From an uncultured Sphingomonadaceae bacterium (GTDB lineage Bacteria; Pseudomonadota; Alphaproteobacteria; Sphingomonadales; Sphingomonadaceae), in the NCBI GenBank assembly GCA_903871605.1, contig CAIQHF010000011.1, forward strand, positions 26,259-90,258: a DNA stretch of 64,000 bases, in the 5' to 3' direction. How positions within the stretch are numbered: the stretch's first letter is position 1; the number at the start of each line of letters is the position of its first letter. Position numbers and translations under genes: made by a program. Below the pieces are notes generated by a model that saw only the letters and a program-made list of their open reading frames with translations, searched no databases and had not been told where the DNA came from. Below are positions 1 to 7,237 of this stretch, piece after piece.

Positions 1-669
1 CCCGACGTGCCGACCGGGCGCTGCCTCGTGCTGGTCAGCCCCGATGGCCAGCGGACGATGAACACCTATCTCGGCGCCGCGCAATATCTCCCGACGTCGG
101 CGCTCGACGAAGCGCAGATCGCCTCCGCCAAGGTGCTGCTGCTCGAGGGCTATCTGTGGGATCCCGCCGAGCCGCGCGCGGCGATGAAGGCCGCGATCGG
201 CATCGCGCGCAAGGCGGGCCGCGAGGTGGCGCTCGGCGTTTCGGCGGTGTTCTGCATCCTCAGCCACCGCGCCGACTTCACCGCGCTGATCGACGAGGGG
301 CAGATCGACATCCTGTTCGCCAACGAGGAGGAGCTGTTCGCGCTGACCGGTCTCGACGAATTCGAAGCCGCGGTCGCCGCCGTCGCGCCCAAGCTGCGCG
401 TGCTCGTCGCGACGCGCGGCCCCGCCGGTGCGGTCGCGATCGCGGATGGCAAGCGCTTCGAGGTCGCCGCCGAACCGGTCGACCGCGTCGTCGACACGAC
501 GGGGGCGGGCGACCTCTTCTCGGCGGGCTATCTGACCGGTCACGTCCAGGGCCGCTCGGTCGAGCAGTGCCTGCGCATGGGCGCGATCGCCGCCGCCGAG
601 GTGATCTCGCATTACGGTGCGCGGCCGGAGGCGGATCTCAAGATGATGGTCGACGCCAGGCTCGGCTGA
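1..669 (+). CDS. Adenosine kinase (PfkB family), 3' part
   Basis: The reading frame is open from the first base, so the start lies outside the window and the last 222 residues are visible. The PfkB/ribokinase signature DTTGAGDLFSAGY is at visible residues 165-177; the Asp of GAGD (residue 171) is the expected catalytic base. The segment ending in FANEEELFALTG is typical of the ATP-dependent adenosine kinases of alphaproteobacteria, which phosphorylate adenosine to AMP in purine salvage. A rho-independent terminator follows directly. Another PfkB sugar or nucleoside kinase is possible, since the substrate lid is not in the window. Confidence 0.85.
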   Translation, partial: PDVPTGRCLVLVSPDGQRTMNTYLGAAQYLPTSALDEAQIASAKVLLLEGYLWDPAEPRAAMKAAIGIARKAGREVALGVSAVFCILSHRADFTALIDEGQIDILFANEEELFALTGLDEFEAAVAAVAPKLRVLVATRGPAGAVAIADGKRFEVAAEPVDRVVDTTGAGDLFSAGYLTGHVQGRSVEQCLRMGAIAAAEVISHYGARPEADLKMMVDARLG

Positions 670-685
670 TCCTCGCCCGGTCATG

Positions 686-725
686 AAAAAGGGGCGGAGG
701 GCATTGCGCCTTCCGCCCCTTTTGT
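686..725 (+). terminator. Rho-independent terminator
   Basis: A stem of about 14 pairs (AAAAGGGGCGGAGGG against CCTTCCGCCCCTTTT, one weak inner pair) with a short loop is followed by a T-rich tract. It lies 17 nt after the kinase stop. Because it is flanked by A and T runs it can work in both directions, and so may also end transcripts of the minus-strand permease gene. Confidence 0.85.
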
Positions 726-750
726 TTGGCCTGCTTATGTCTGCCGCGGG

Positions 751-2295
751 TCAGTGGAGGACGCGCGCAGCCTCCTCGGCCTCGCCGTCGTCGAAGATGC
801 CGCGCCCGACAAAGCTGCGCGAGCGGCTGTAGAGGAAATAGACCAGCAGCCCGATCGCGCCCCAGCCCGGCAGGACGAGGATCGAGCCCCAGTCGAGCGA
901 CGCATAGAGATAGACCGAGCCGATGACCGCCAGCGGCGCGACAACCCAGATCAGCGGCGTGCGAAACGGGCGGCGTCGGCTCGGATCCTTCATGCGCAGC
1001 ACGAGCACCGCGATCGCGACCATCGCGAAGGCGAACAGCGTGCCCGAGTTCGAATAGTTGGCAAGCTGCCCGACCGGCGCGAATGCCGAGAAGAAGGTGC
1101 AGAACAGCCCGGTCACCAGCGTCACGATATGCGGCGTGTGGAACCGCGGATGGACCTTGGCGAACGCCTTGGGCAGCAGCCCGTCGCGCGCCATCACGAA
1201 GAAGACGCGGGTCTGGCCGTACATCATCATCAGCACCACCGATGGCAGCGCGATGATCGCGGCGATCGCGACCAGATTGCCCGCGATCGGCCAGCCGAAC
1301 ACGCGCAGGACATGCGCGAGCGCCTCCTTCGAGCAGGTCAGCGGCTCGGTCAGCCCGCCGCCGACGATCGCCGAGCAGCGCGCGGCGAGCTCCGGCGTGC
1401 CCGGATCGAGCACATGACCCGCGGCGTCGACCACCGGCTGTGCGCCGAGCGGCGAGCCGATCGCGCCGGCCGCGACCAGAAGATAGAAGATCGTGCACAC
1501 CGCGAGGCTGCCGATCAGGCCGATCGGCACGTTGCGCTGCGGGTTCTTGGTCTCCTCGGCGGCGGTCGAGACCGCGTCGAAGCCGACATAGGCGAAGAAG
1601 ATCGACGCCGCGGCGCCGGCGACGCCGCTGAAGCCGGTCGGCATGAACGGCGTGAAGTTCGCCTTGTGCATCATCGGCAGCGAGATCAGGATGAACATCG
1701 TCAGCGCCGCGATCTTGATCGCGACGAGGATCGAGGTGACCTTGGCGCTCTCGCTGGTGCCGATGATCAGCAGCCAGGTGACGAGCAACGAGATCACCAC
1801 CGCGGGCAGGTTGATGAAGCCGCCCTGGCTCGGCCCGACCGCGAGCCACTGCGGGGTCACGATGTCGGGCAGGAACGGCACGAAACTGTTCAGATGGGCG
1901 AGCAGCCCGGTGAAATAGCCCGACCAGCCGACCGCGACGGCGGATGCGCCGAGCGCATATTCGAGGATCAGCGCCCAGCCGACCATCCAGGCGAGCATCT
2001 CGCCGACGACAGCATAGCTGTAGGTATAGGCGGAGCCCGCGACGGGCACCATCGAGGCGAGCTCGGAATAGCACAGCGCCGCCACCGCGCAGACGAAGCC
2101 CGCGATGATGAAGCTGATCATCATGCCCGGGCCCGCCTTCTGCGCGGCCTCGGAGGTCAGCACGAAGATGCCGGTGCCGATCACGGCGCCGATGCCCAGC
2201 ATGGTCAGTTGAAAGGCACCCAGAGAGCGGTGCAGCGATTTCTTCTCCGCGGTCGCGAGGATCGCGTCCAGCGGCTTTACTCGGCCGAATAACAT
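751..2295 (-). CDS. APC-superfamily amino acid permease
   Basis: This 514-residue, strongly hydrophobic protein has the pattern of about 12 transmembrane helices of the APC superfamily. The first helix carries GIGAVIGTGIFVLTS (near residues 35-49), the unwound GxG substrate-binding motif. The sequence PVAGSAYTYSYAVVGE and the overall length match the cationic amino acid transporter / YfnA-like group. It probably imports amino acids by proton symport in the inner membrane; the substrate cannot be read from sequence. It lies downstream of hinT on the same strand with a gap of 95 nt, so it may have its own promoter. The C-terminus is a short charged cytoplasmic tail. Confidence 0.9.
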   Translation of the reverse strand: MLFGRVKPLDAILATAEKKSLHRSLGAFQLTMLGIGAVIGTGIFVLTSEAAQKAGPGMMISFIIAGFVCAVAALCYSELASMVPVAGSAYTYSYAVVGEMLAWMVGWALILEYALGASAVAVGWSGYFTGLLAHLNSFVPFLPDIVTPQWLAVGPSQGGFINLPAVVISLLVTWLLIIGTSESAKVTSILVAIKIAALTMFILISLPMMHKANFTPFMPTGFSGVAGAAASIFFAYVGFDAVSTAAEETKNPQRNVPIGLIGSLAVCTIFYLLVAAGAIGSPLGAQPVVDAAGHVLDPGTPELAARCSAIVGGGLTEPLTCSKEALAHVLRVFGWPIAGNLVAIAAIIALPSVVLMMMYGQTRVFFVMARDGLLPKAFAKVHPRFHTPHIVTLVTGLFCTFFSAFAPVGQLANYSNSGTLFAFAMVAIAVLVLRMKDPSRRRPFRTPLIWVVAPLAVIGSVYLYASLDWGSILVLPGWGAIGLLVYFLYSRSRSFVGRGIFDDGEAEEAARVLH

Positions 2296-2390
2296 GCGGT
2301 CAGTCCCCTAGATCGGTCGCGCCTCAGGCGCGCCGTCGCTCTGGGATCGGGAGCCTAGCGGCTGATCCGGCTCACGCAAGCAGCGATGCG

Positions 2391-2771
2391 TCAGCCGCGT
2401 GACAGCATCGGGCCGAGCGGCCGCCCGCCGAACAGGTGGACGTGCAGATGCGGCACTTCCTGGTGGCCGTCGCCGCCGATATTGGCGAGCAGCCGGTAGC
2501 CCGGCGCCACCAGTCCCCTGTCGCGCGCGACGATGCCGACGGCGCGCACGAAGCCCGCGATCTCGGCGTCGCTCGCGCGCGCGGAGAAATCGTCCCACGA
2601 GACATAGCGTCCCTTGGGGATGACGAGGATGTGCGTCGGCGCCTGCGGATTGATATCGAGGAAGGCGAGCGCGACATCGTCCTCGTAGATGCGCTGTGCC
2701 GGGATTTCGCCGCGCAGGATCCGGGCGAAGACGTTCGAATCGTCATAGGGCAGGGTGGCGTCGATCGCCAT
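2391..2771 (-). CDS. HIT-family nucleotide-binding hydrolase (HinT-like)
   Basis: The 126-residue protein carries the histidine triad HLHVH at residues 108-112 (H108, H110, H112), which defines HIT purine-nucleoside phosphoramidases. The N-terminal NVFARILRGEIPAQRIYEDD is also diagnostic of the family. Its ATG overlaps the hisE stop codon in an ATGA arrangement, so the two are translationally coupled. hisE-hinT pairs at the end of his operons are common in alphaproteobacteria. The physiological substrate is not known from sequence. Confidence 0.93.
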   Translation of the reverse strand: MAIDATLPYDDSNVFARILRGEIPAQRIYEDDVALAFLDINPQAPTHILVIPKGRYVSWDDFSARASDAEIAGFVRAVGIVARDRGLVAPGYRLLANIGGDGHQEVPHLHVHLFGGRPLGPMLSRG

Positions 2772-3196
2772 CAGCCCCTCCGGATCCGGCGCCGCTCGCC
2801 GGTCTTGCGGCCGAGCGCCAGGCTGGGGGCCGTCTCCGCGACGGATTCGGACAGGACGGTCGGTGCGGCGGCGAGCGGCTTGGGCGTCCGGGCCGCCTTC
2901 TCGTCGAGCCCCGACAGGCCCTCGCGACGGTCGAGCTCGGCAAGCACGCTGGCGAGCGGCACGCCGCGCGCCTCGAGCAGCACCAGCAGGTGGAACAGCA
3001 GGTCCGCTGCCTCGCCGGTTACCGATCCGGCATCGTCGCCAAGCGCCGCGATCACGGTTTCGACCGCCTCCTCGCCCAGCTTCTGAGCGATCTTGGGCAG
3101 TCCCCTGGCGAACAGCGCGGCGACATAGGACGAACCCGGGTCGGCCGCGCGTCGCGAGGCTATGGTGGCAGCAAGCCTGTCGAGTGTATCGGCCAT
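2771..3196 (-). CDS. hisE: Phosphoribosyl-ATP diphosphatase
   Basis: HisE hydrolyses phosphoribosyl-ATP to phosphoribosyl-AMP, the second step of histidine synthesis. The MazG-like helical core is clear: AQKLGEEAVETVIAAL followed by EAADLLFHLLVLL supplies the acidic metal-binding residues. At 141 residues it is about 30-35 longer than usual HisE; the extra part is a Pro/Ala/Ser-rich and then basic tail (from about residue 100) ending in TGERRRIRRG. The stop overlaps the hinT start. The other his genes lie upstream on the same strand, separated by the PEP-CTERM-like gene. Confidence 0.92.
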   Translation of the reverse strand: MADTLDRLAATIASRRAADPGSSYVAALFARGLPKIAQKLGEEAVETVIAALGDDAGSVTGEAADLLFHLLVLLEARGVPLASVLAELDRREGLSGLDEKAARTPKPLAAAPTVLSESVAETAPSLALGRKTGERRRIRRG

Positions 3197-3263
3197 GGCG
3201 CCCTCCTAGGGGCGTGGCCGAGGTCGGGTCAACCGCGACCGGAACCCGGCCGCGGTTACCCGT

Positions 3264-3614
3264 TCAGCTGCGGCGCTTGCGCGCGTGGAGCTTGCGGCCG
3301 ACGACGACGCCCGCAGCGCCCATCAGCAGCAGCACTGCGTCGCTCGGCTCCGGCACGGACGTTGCGCCGCCCGAGGTCGAACCACCCGAGGTCGAACCAC
3401 CCGAGGTCGAACCACCCGAGGTCGAACCACCCGAGGTCGAGCCGCCCGAGGTCGAACCGCCCGAGCTGGACCAGCCGCCCGAGGTCGAACCACCCGAGCT
3501 GGACCAGCCGCCCGAGGTGGAGCTGCCCCACGTATGCGATCCGCCTGCATAGGCGGGCGCGAAGGCCAGCACCGTCGCGGCACCGGCAGCGAGAAGAGAA
3601 TATCCAAGCTTCAT
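3264..3614 (-). CDS. PEP-CTERM-type repeat protein (putative exported/sorted protein)
   Basis: This 116-residue protein has three clear parts. A signal peptide (MKLGYSLLAAGAATVLAFAP, cleavage near AYA) comes first. A low-complexity Gly/Ser/Thr/Trp region follows, with two WSSSGG units and then six STSGG units. The tail is VPEP, a hydrophobic stretch (AVLLLMGAAGVVVG) and a basic end (RKLHARKRRS). That tail is the architecture of PEP-CTERM sorting signals, which exosortases recognise for export linked to extracellular polysaccharide. A good Shine-Dalgarno (GGAGGG) precedes the ATG by about 7 nt. It lies between hisF and hisE on the same strand, an unexpected place. No exosortase gene is in this window. 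The function is unknown; surface or matrix protein is inferred. Confidence 0.78.
   Translation of the reverse strand: MKLGYSLLAAGAATVLAFAPAYAGGSHTWGSSTSGGWSSSGGSTSGGWSSSGGSTSGGSTSGGSTSGGSTSGGSTSGGSTSGGATSVPEPSDAVLLLMGAAGVVVGRKLHARKRRS
3364..3524 (-). repeat. 15-bp tandem repeat coding STSGG
   Basis: On the plus strand the unit GAACCACCCGAGGTC occurs four times in a row without change. Variant units with GCC for ACC, and longer units containing GAGCTGGACCAGCC, flank it. The repeats are in frame with the PEP-CTERM-like gene and encode its STSGG/WSSSGG units. The near identity of the central copies at DNA level suggests recent slippage, so length probably varies between strains. Confidence 0.9.
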
Positions 3615-3740
3615 GTCGTGCCCTCCCGGCAGAAATATCTTGCCACGAAACAGCGACTCGACATCGCGGCCCTCCGATCTAGGAGCGATTCGCGCGCCGA
3701 AGGAAGGCGCTCGGCACCTCGCCCGTTCCGAAACGGGACG

Positions 3741-4502
3741 TCAGCGGCGAATCGGCAGTCCGGCAGCGGCGATCGCGGCATGCGCATCGGCGATGGTGTG
3801 CTGGCCGAAATGGAAGATCGAAGCGGCCAGTACCGCCGAGGCATGGCCCTGCGTCACGCCCGCGACGAGATGGTCCAGCGTCCCGACGCCGCCGCTGGCG
3901 ATGATCGGCACGGCAACCGCATCGGCGATCGCGCGGGTCAGCGCGAGATCGTAGCCGTCACGCGTGCCATCGCGGTCCATCGAGGTGACGAGCAGCTCGC
4001 CCGCGCCGCGCGCCGCCAGATCGCGAGCGTGCGCGACCGCATCGATGCCGGTCGGATTGCGCCCGCCATGCGTATAGACCTCCCAGCGTCCGTCACCCGC
4101 CTGGCGCGCGTCGATCGCGCCGACGACGCACTGCGCGCCGAATCGCTCGGCCATCTCGCCGACCAGCGCCGGCCTTGCGACCGCAGCCGAATTGACCGCG
4201 ACTTTGTCGGCGCCCGCGAGCAGCAGCGCCCGCGCGTCGTCGGTGGTGCGAACCCCGCCGCCGACGGTCAGCGGCATGAAGCAGACTTTGGCGGTCCGCG
4301 CGACGACATCGAGCAGCGTGCCGCGCGCCTCGTGGCTGGCGGTGATGTCGAGGAAGCAGAGTTCGTCCGCCTGCGCCGCGTCATAGACGCGGGCCTGCTC
4401 GACCGGATCGCCGGCATCGGCGAGATCGACGAAGTTGACGCCCTTGACGACGCGGCCACCCGCAACGTCGAGGCAGGGGATGACGCGGACGCGGACGGTC
4501 AC
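3741..4502 (-). CDS. hisF: Imidazole glycerol phosphate synthase cyclase subunit
   Basis: HisF closes the imidazole ring using ammonia delivered from HisH, giving IGP and AICAR. The (beta/alpha)8 barrel is complete, with the catalytic Asp residues in RVIPCLDV near the N-terminus and in TSMDRDGT. The phosphate-binding loops VGGGVR and IASGGVG are present. I chose the GTG at 4502, giving 253 residues starting [11 protein letters not shown], which matches the family length; an upstream TTG at 4523 would add 7 residues. The upstream gap to hisA holds a hairpin repeat element. Confidence 0.94.
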   Translation of the reverse strand: MTVRVRVIPCLDVAGGRVVKGVNFVDLADAGDPVEQARVYDAAQADELCFLDITASHEARGTLLDVVARTAKVCFMPLTVGGGVRTTDDARALLLAGADKVAVNSAAVARPALVGEMAERFGAQCVVGAIDARQAGDGRWEVYTHGGRNPTGIDAVAHARDLAARGAGELLVTSMDRDGTRDGYDLALTRAIADAVAVPIIASGGVGTLDHLVAGVTQGHASAVLAASIFHFGQHTIADAHAAIAAAGLPIRR

Positions 4503-4526
4503 GATATCGACGCCGGCACGCAAAAA

Positions 4527-4609
4527 CCGTTCGACCTGAGCGACGTCGAAGGACGTGCCCCAGGCGTCGCGTTTGAAGCACGCCCTTCGACGTCGCTCAG
4601 TGAGAACGG
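4527..4609. repeat. Interspersed hairpin repeat, family A copy 1
   Basis: An 83-bp palindromic element lies between hisA and hisF. Perfect 17-bp arms CTGAGCGACGTCGAAGG (4536-4552) and CCTTCGACGTCGCTCAG (4584-4600) are flanked by CCGTTC/GAACGG ends and inner CGTGC/GCACG pairs. A second, diverged copy is at 19692-19773. Similar REP-like elements are, to my recollection, scattered through sphingomonad genomes. Transcribed as part of the his mRNA it would form a long stem-loop, possibly an RNA-stability or processing element. Confidence 0.85.
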
Positions 4610-4626
4610 GGTAGGGGGAACGCCGA

Positions 4627-5388
4627 TCATCCCGCCGCCGCCATCCGCAGCGCGTCGGCCAGGTCGAGTCGCCCGTCGTACAGCGCGCGTCCGGTGATCA
4701 CGCCTTCGATCCCGCCCTCGGCGATCCCGGCACGCGCAACCAGCAACGCCTCGATGTCCTCGATCCCCGCGACGCCGCCGCTGGCGATCACCGGGATCGG
4801 GGTCGCGTGCGCGAGCGCCTGCGTCGCCTCGACGTTGCAGCCCTTGAGCAAGCCGTCACGACCGACATCGGTGAACAGCAAGGCGGCAACGCCGACATCG
4901 GCGAACCGGTGCGCAAGATCGGTGACGAGCACCTCGGAGACATCGGCCCAGCCCTGCGTCGCGACGAAGCCGCCGCGCGCATCGACCGCGACGACGATCC
5001 GGCCCGGCAATTCGGTCGCCGCCGCGCGGACGAAATCGGGATGGTCGAGCGCGGCGGTGCCGATCACGACGCGATCGACGCCGAGCCCGAGCCAGCGATC
5101 GACCGCCGCCCTGTCGCGGATGCCGCCGCCGACCTGCACCTTGCCGGGAAACGCCTTCAGGATTGCCTCGACCGCGCCGGCATTGACCGCGCGCCCGGCG
5201 AACGCGCCATCGAGATCGACGACATGGAGATGCGTCGCGCCCGCCTCGGCGAACCGCCGCGCCTGCGCGGCCGGATCGTCGCCGTAGATGGTGGCGCGAT
5301 CCATGTCGCCCTCGGCGAGGCGGACGACCTGGCCACCCTTGAGGTCGATCGCGGGAAAGACGATCAGCGGGACGGTCAAGGTTTCCAC
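4627..5388 (-). CDS. hisA: Phosphoribosylformimino-AICAR-P isomerase
   Basis: HisA isomerises ProFAR to PRFAR in histidine synthesis. This 253-residue barrel has the two expected catalytic Asp regions, [14 protein letters not shown] at the N-terminus and [12 protein letters not shown] in the second half. The phosphate-binding motifs VGGGIR and IASGGV are also present. The start taken is GTG 5388, overlapping the end of hisH by 13 nt. A TTG at 5379, which overlaps the hisH TGA as TTGA, would remove three residues and is also credible. Overlap with hisH implies translational coupling. Confidence 0.94.
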   Translation of the reverse strand: METLTVPLIVFPAIDLKGGQVVRLAEGDMDRATIYGDDPAAQARRFAEAGATHLHVVDLDGAFAGRAVNAGAVEAILKAFPGKVQVGGGIRDRAAVDRWLGLGVDRVVIGTAALDHPDFVRAAATELPGRIVVAVDARGGFVATQGWADVSEVLVTDLAHRFADVGVAALLFTDVGRDGLLKGCNVEATQALAHATPIPVIASGGVAGIEDIEALLVARAGIAEGGIEGVITGRALYDGRLDLADALRMAAAG

Positions 5389-5984
5389 TCCAGAAAACGC
5401 GACAGGAAGGCGAGACCATAGGCCTGGCTCTTCTCGGGGTGGAATTGGACGCCGATCATCGTGTCGCGTCCGATCGCCGCGGTGATGGGGCCGCCATGAT
5501 CGGTCACGGCGAGCAGCGCCGCGGGATCGGCGACGTCGAACGCATAGCTGTGCAGGAAATAGGCCTCGCCGGGCACCACGAGCGGATGCGGCCGCATGGG
5601 CGTCACGTCGTTCCAGCCCATGTGCGGGATCTTGAGCCCGGCTGCGTCGGGCATGCGCCGCACCGTGCCGCCGATCCAGCCGAGCCCCGCGTGGGTGCCA
5701 TGCTCCTCGCCGCTATCCGCCATCAGTTGCATGCCGACGCATATGCCGAGGAACGGCGTACCGGCGCCGACGACGCGATCGGTCAGCGTCTCCACCATGT
5801 CCGGGAGCGCCGTCAGCGCATCCATACAGGCGCCGAACGCGCCGACGCCGGGCAGCACGATGCGCTCGGCGGCACTCACCATCTCAGGATCGGCGGTGAC
5901 GACGACGTCGCGCGCGCCGGCGGCGCGCAGCGCATTCTCGACCGAACGCAGATTGCCCGCGCCATAATCGATCAGCGCGAGCAC
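5376..5984 (-). CDS. hisH: Imidazole glycerol phosphate synthase glutamine amidotransferase subunit
   Basis: HisH is the class I glutaminase that feeds ammonia to HisF. The nucleophile is C82 in the elbow FLGICVGMQLM, and the His/Glu partners are in VQFHPEKSQ near the C-terminus. The GTG at 5984 gives 202 residues with the standard start LALIDYGAGN. A strong Shine-Dalgarno (GGGGAGG) lies about 7 nt upstream, but it sits inside the right arm of a perfect 12-bp hairpin (5989-6016) that also covers the hisB stop codon. HisH translation may therefore be controlled by that structure. Confidence 0.94.
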   Translation of the reverse strand: MLALIDYGAGNLRSVENALRAAGARDVVVTADPEMVSAAERIVLPGVGAFGACMDALTALPDMVETLTDRVVGAGTPFLGICVGMQLMADSGEEHGTHAGLGWIGGTVRRMPDAAGLKIPHMGWNDVTPMRPHPLVVPGEAYFLHSYAFDVADPAALLAVTDHGGPITAAIGRDTMIGVQFHPEKSQAYGLAFLSRFLEWKP

Positions 5985-5988
5985 TAAA

Positions 5989-6016
5989 ATCCTCCCCGAG
6001 CACACTCGGGGAGGAT
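5989..6016 (-). promoter_or_regulatory. Perfect hairpin at hisB/hisH junction covering the hisH RBS
   Basis: ATCCTCCCCGAG (5989-6000) and CTCGGGGAGGAT (6005-6016) form a perfect 12-bp stem with a 4-nt loop. In the his mRNA the stem starts at the last base of the hisB stop codon. Its 3' arm contains the hisH Shine-Dalgarno, followed by TTTTA and the GTG start. It could block ribosome entry at hisH or act as a weak intrinsic terminator. A related palindrome occurs after leuB (25244-25269), so it may be a mobile repeat that happens to sit here. Confidence 0.7.
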
Positions 6017-6615
6017 CATGCCTGCCCCCCCAGCGTGCCCTTGGTGCTCGGCACCTGGTCGGCCTTGCGGGGATCGACCTCGATCGCCGCGCGCAGCGCA
6101 CGCGCCAGCGCCTTGAACGCGCTCTCGACGATATGGTGGTTGTTGCGCCCGTACAGCGTCTCGACGTGCAGCGTGATCCCCGCCGCCTGCGCGAAGGAGT
6201 GGAACCAATGCTCGAACAATTCGGTGTCGAAATCGCCGAGCTTGGCCTGGCTGAAGGTGGTGCGGAAGACGAGAAAGGGGCGCCCCGAAATGTCGATCGC
6301 GACGCGCGTCAGCGTCTCGTCCATCGGCGCATAGGCCGCGCCGAAGCGCTGGATCCCCTTGCGGTCGCCGAGCGCCTTGGAGAACGCCTCGCCGATCGCG
6401 AGCGCGCTGTCCTCGGTGGTGTGATGGTGATCGATGTGGAGATCGCCCTTGGCCTCGACGGTCAGGTCGATCAGCGAATGGCGCGACAGTTGCTCGAGCA
6501 TGTGATCGAGGAAGCCGATCCCGGTTGCGACGGCATAGCGGCCGGTGCCGTCCAGATCGAGCGTCACCGCGATCTGCGTTTCGGTCGTCTCGCGGCGGAC
6601 TTCGGCGCGGCGCAT
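6016..6615 (-). CDS. hisB: Imidazoleglycerol-phosphate dehydratase
   Basis: HisB dehydrates IGP to imidazole acetol phosphate. This is the monofunctional, 199-residue form without the phosphatase domain. The duplicated metal-binding His motifs are visible: GFLDHM and [12 protein letters not shown] in the first half, and HWFHSF and NNHHIVES in the second. The ATG at 6615 begins [13 protein letters not shown], the normal family start; the frame is open further upstream but without similarity. It is the first gene of the minus-strand his operon in this window, with no upstream his gene nearby. Confidence 0.95.
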   Translation of the reverse strand: MRRAEVRRETTETQIAVTLDLDGTGRYAVATGIGFLDHMLEQLSRHSLIDLTVEAKGDLHIDHHHTTEDSALAIGEAFSKALGDRKGIQRFGAAYAPMDETLTRVAIDISGRPFLVFRTTFSQAKLGDFDTELFEHWFHSFAQAAGITLHVETLYGRNNHHIVESAFKALARALRAAIEVDPRKADQVPSTKGTLGGQA

Positions 6616-6745
6616 GGGGCAATCCTTCTGCTCGGCCCGACGGCGGAACCATATGGCGCGGCCCTCATAGCGCGATCGCGCCCCGACGCAACGCCAACGC
6701 AACGCGCGCTTGACCGTCGCGACGCCCGCGTTCAGGTACTGGCGC

Positions 6746-7225
6746 ATGACCGAAGGTAGCCCGCCCGACAGCCTGATTCCCTACGACGAGATCGTGCAGG
6801 AAGCGCTGCGCGCCGTCGTCGGGCGCGTGCTCGGCGAGGTCGAGCGTGGCGGCGGGTTGCCCGGCGAGCATCATTTCTACATCACGTTCAAGACCGGCGC
6901 GCCCGGCGTCGACATTCCCAAGCATCTTACCCAGCGTTTTCCCGACGAGATGACGATCGTCATCCAGAACCGCTTCTGGGAGCTCAAGGTGCGACCCGAT
7001 GCGTTCGAGGTAGGGTTGAGCTTCAACCAGGTTCCCTCCAAGCTGATCGTCCCGTTCGCGGCGGTGACCGGCTTTGTCGATCCGGCGGTCAATTTCGCGC
7101 TCCAGTTCCAGGCGCAGGCGGACGATGCCGAGCCCGAGCCCGCCGAGGCCGAGAATGATGCGCCCGTCGCGACGAGCGAGGATGGCTCGAACGTCGTCTC
7201 GGTGGATTTCACCCGCAAAAAATAG
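6746..7225 (+). CDS. sspB: SspB-family ClpXP adaptor protein
   Basis: This 159-residue protein matches the alphaproteobacterial SspB family, which tethers ssrA-tagged and other substrates to ClpXP. The N-terminal [15 protein letters not shown] and the core [28 protein letters not shown] and FEVGLSFNQ are characteristic. The acidic, Ala/Glu-rich linker after residue 120 leads to the short C-terminal tail [10 protein letters not shown], the expected ClpX-binding peptide (XB motif). The ATG at 6746 was preferred over an upstream in-frame start (6710) because the family begins near here. It is divergent from hisB. Confidence 0.9.
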   Translation: MTEGSPPDSLIPYDEIVQEALRAVVGRVLGEVERGGGLPGEHHFYITFKTGAPGVDIPKHLTQRFPDEMTIVIQNRFWELKVRPDAFEVGLSFNQVPSKLIVPFAAVTGFVDPAVNFALQFQAQADDAEPEPAEAENDAPVATSEDGSNVVSVDFTRKK

Positions 7226-7237
7226 GCGCGCGGCGCG

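Noticed and set aside
754..2292. 512-codon plus-strand frame opposite the APC permease
   Set aside because: Highly charged shadow frame; the hydrophobic permease on the minus strand is clear.
3240..3263. GGAAC-N15-CGTT resembling an EcfG promoter on the plus strand
   Set aside because: There is no plus-strand gene downstream; the minus-strand hisE and PEP-CTERM genes surround it.
3364..3524. Regular repeats that could suggest a CRISPR array
   Set aside because: Units are 15 bp, contiguous and coding in frame, with no spacers and no cas genes.
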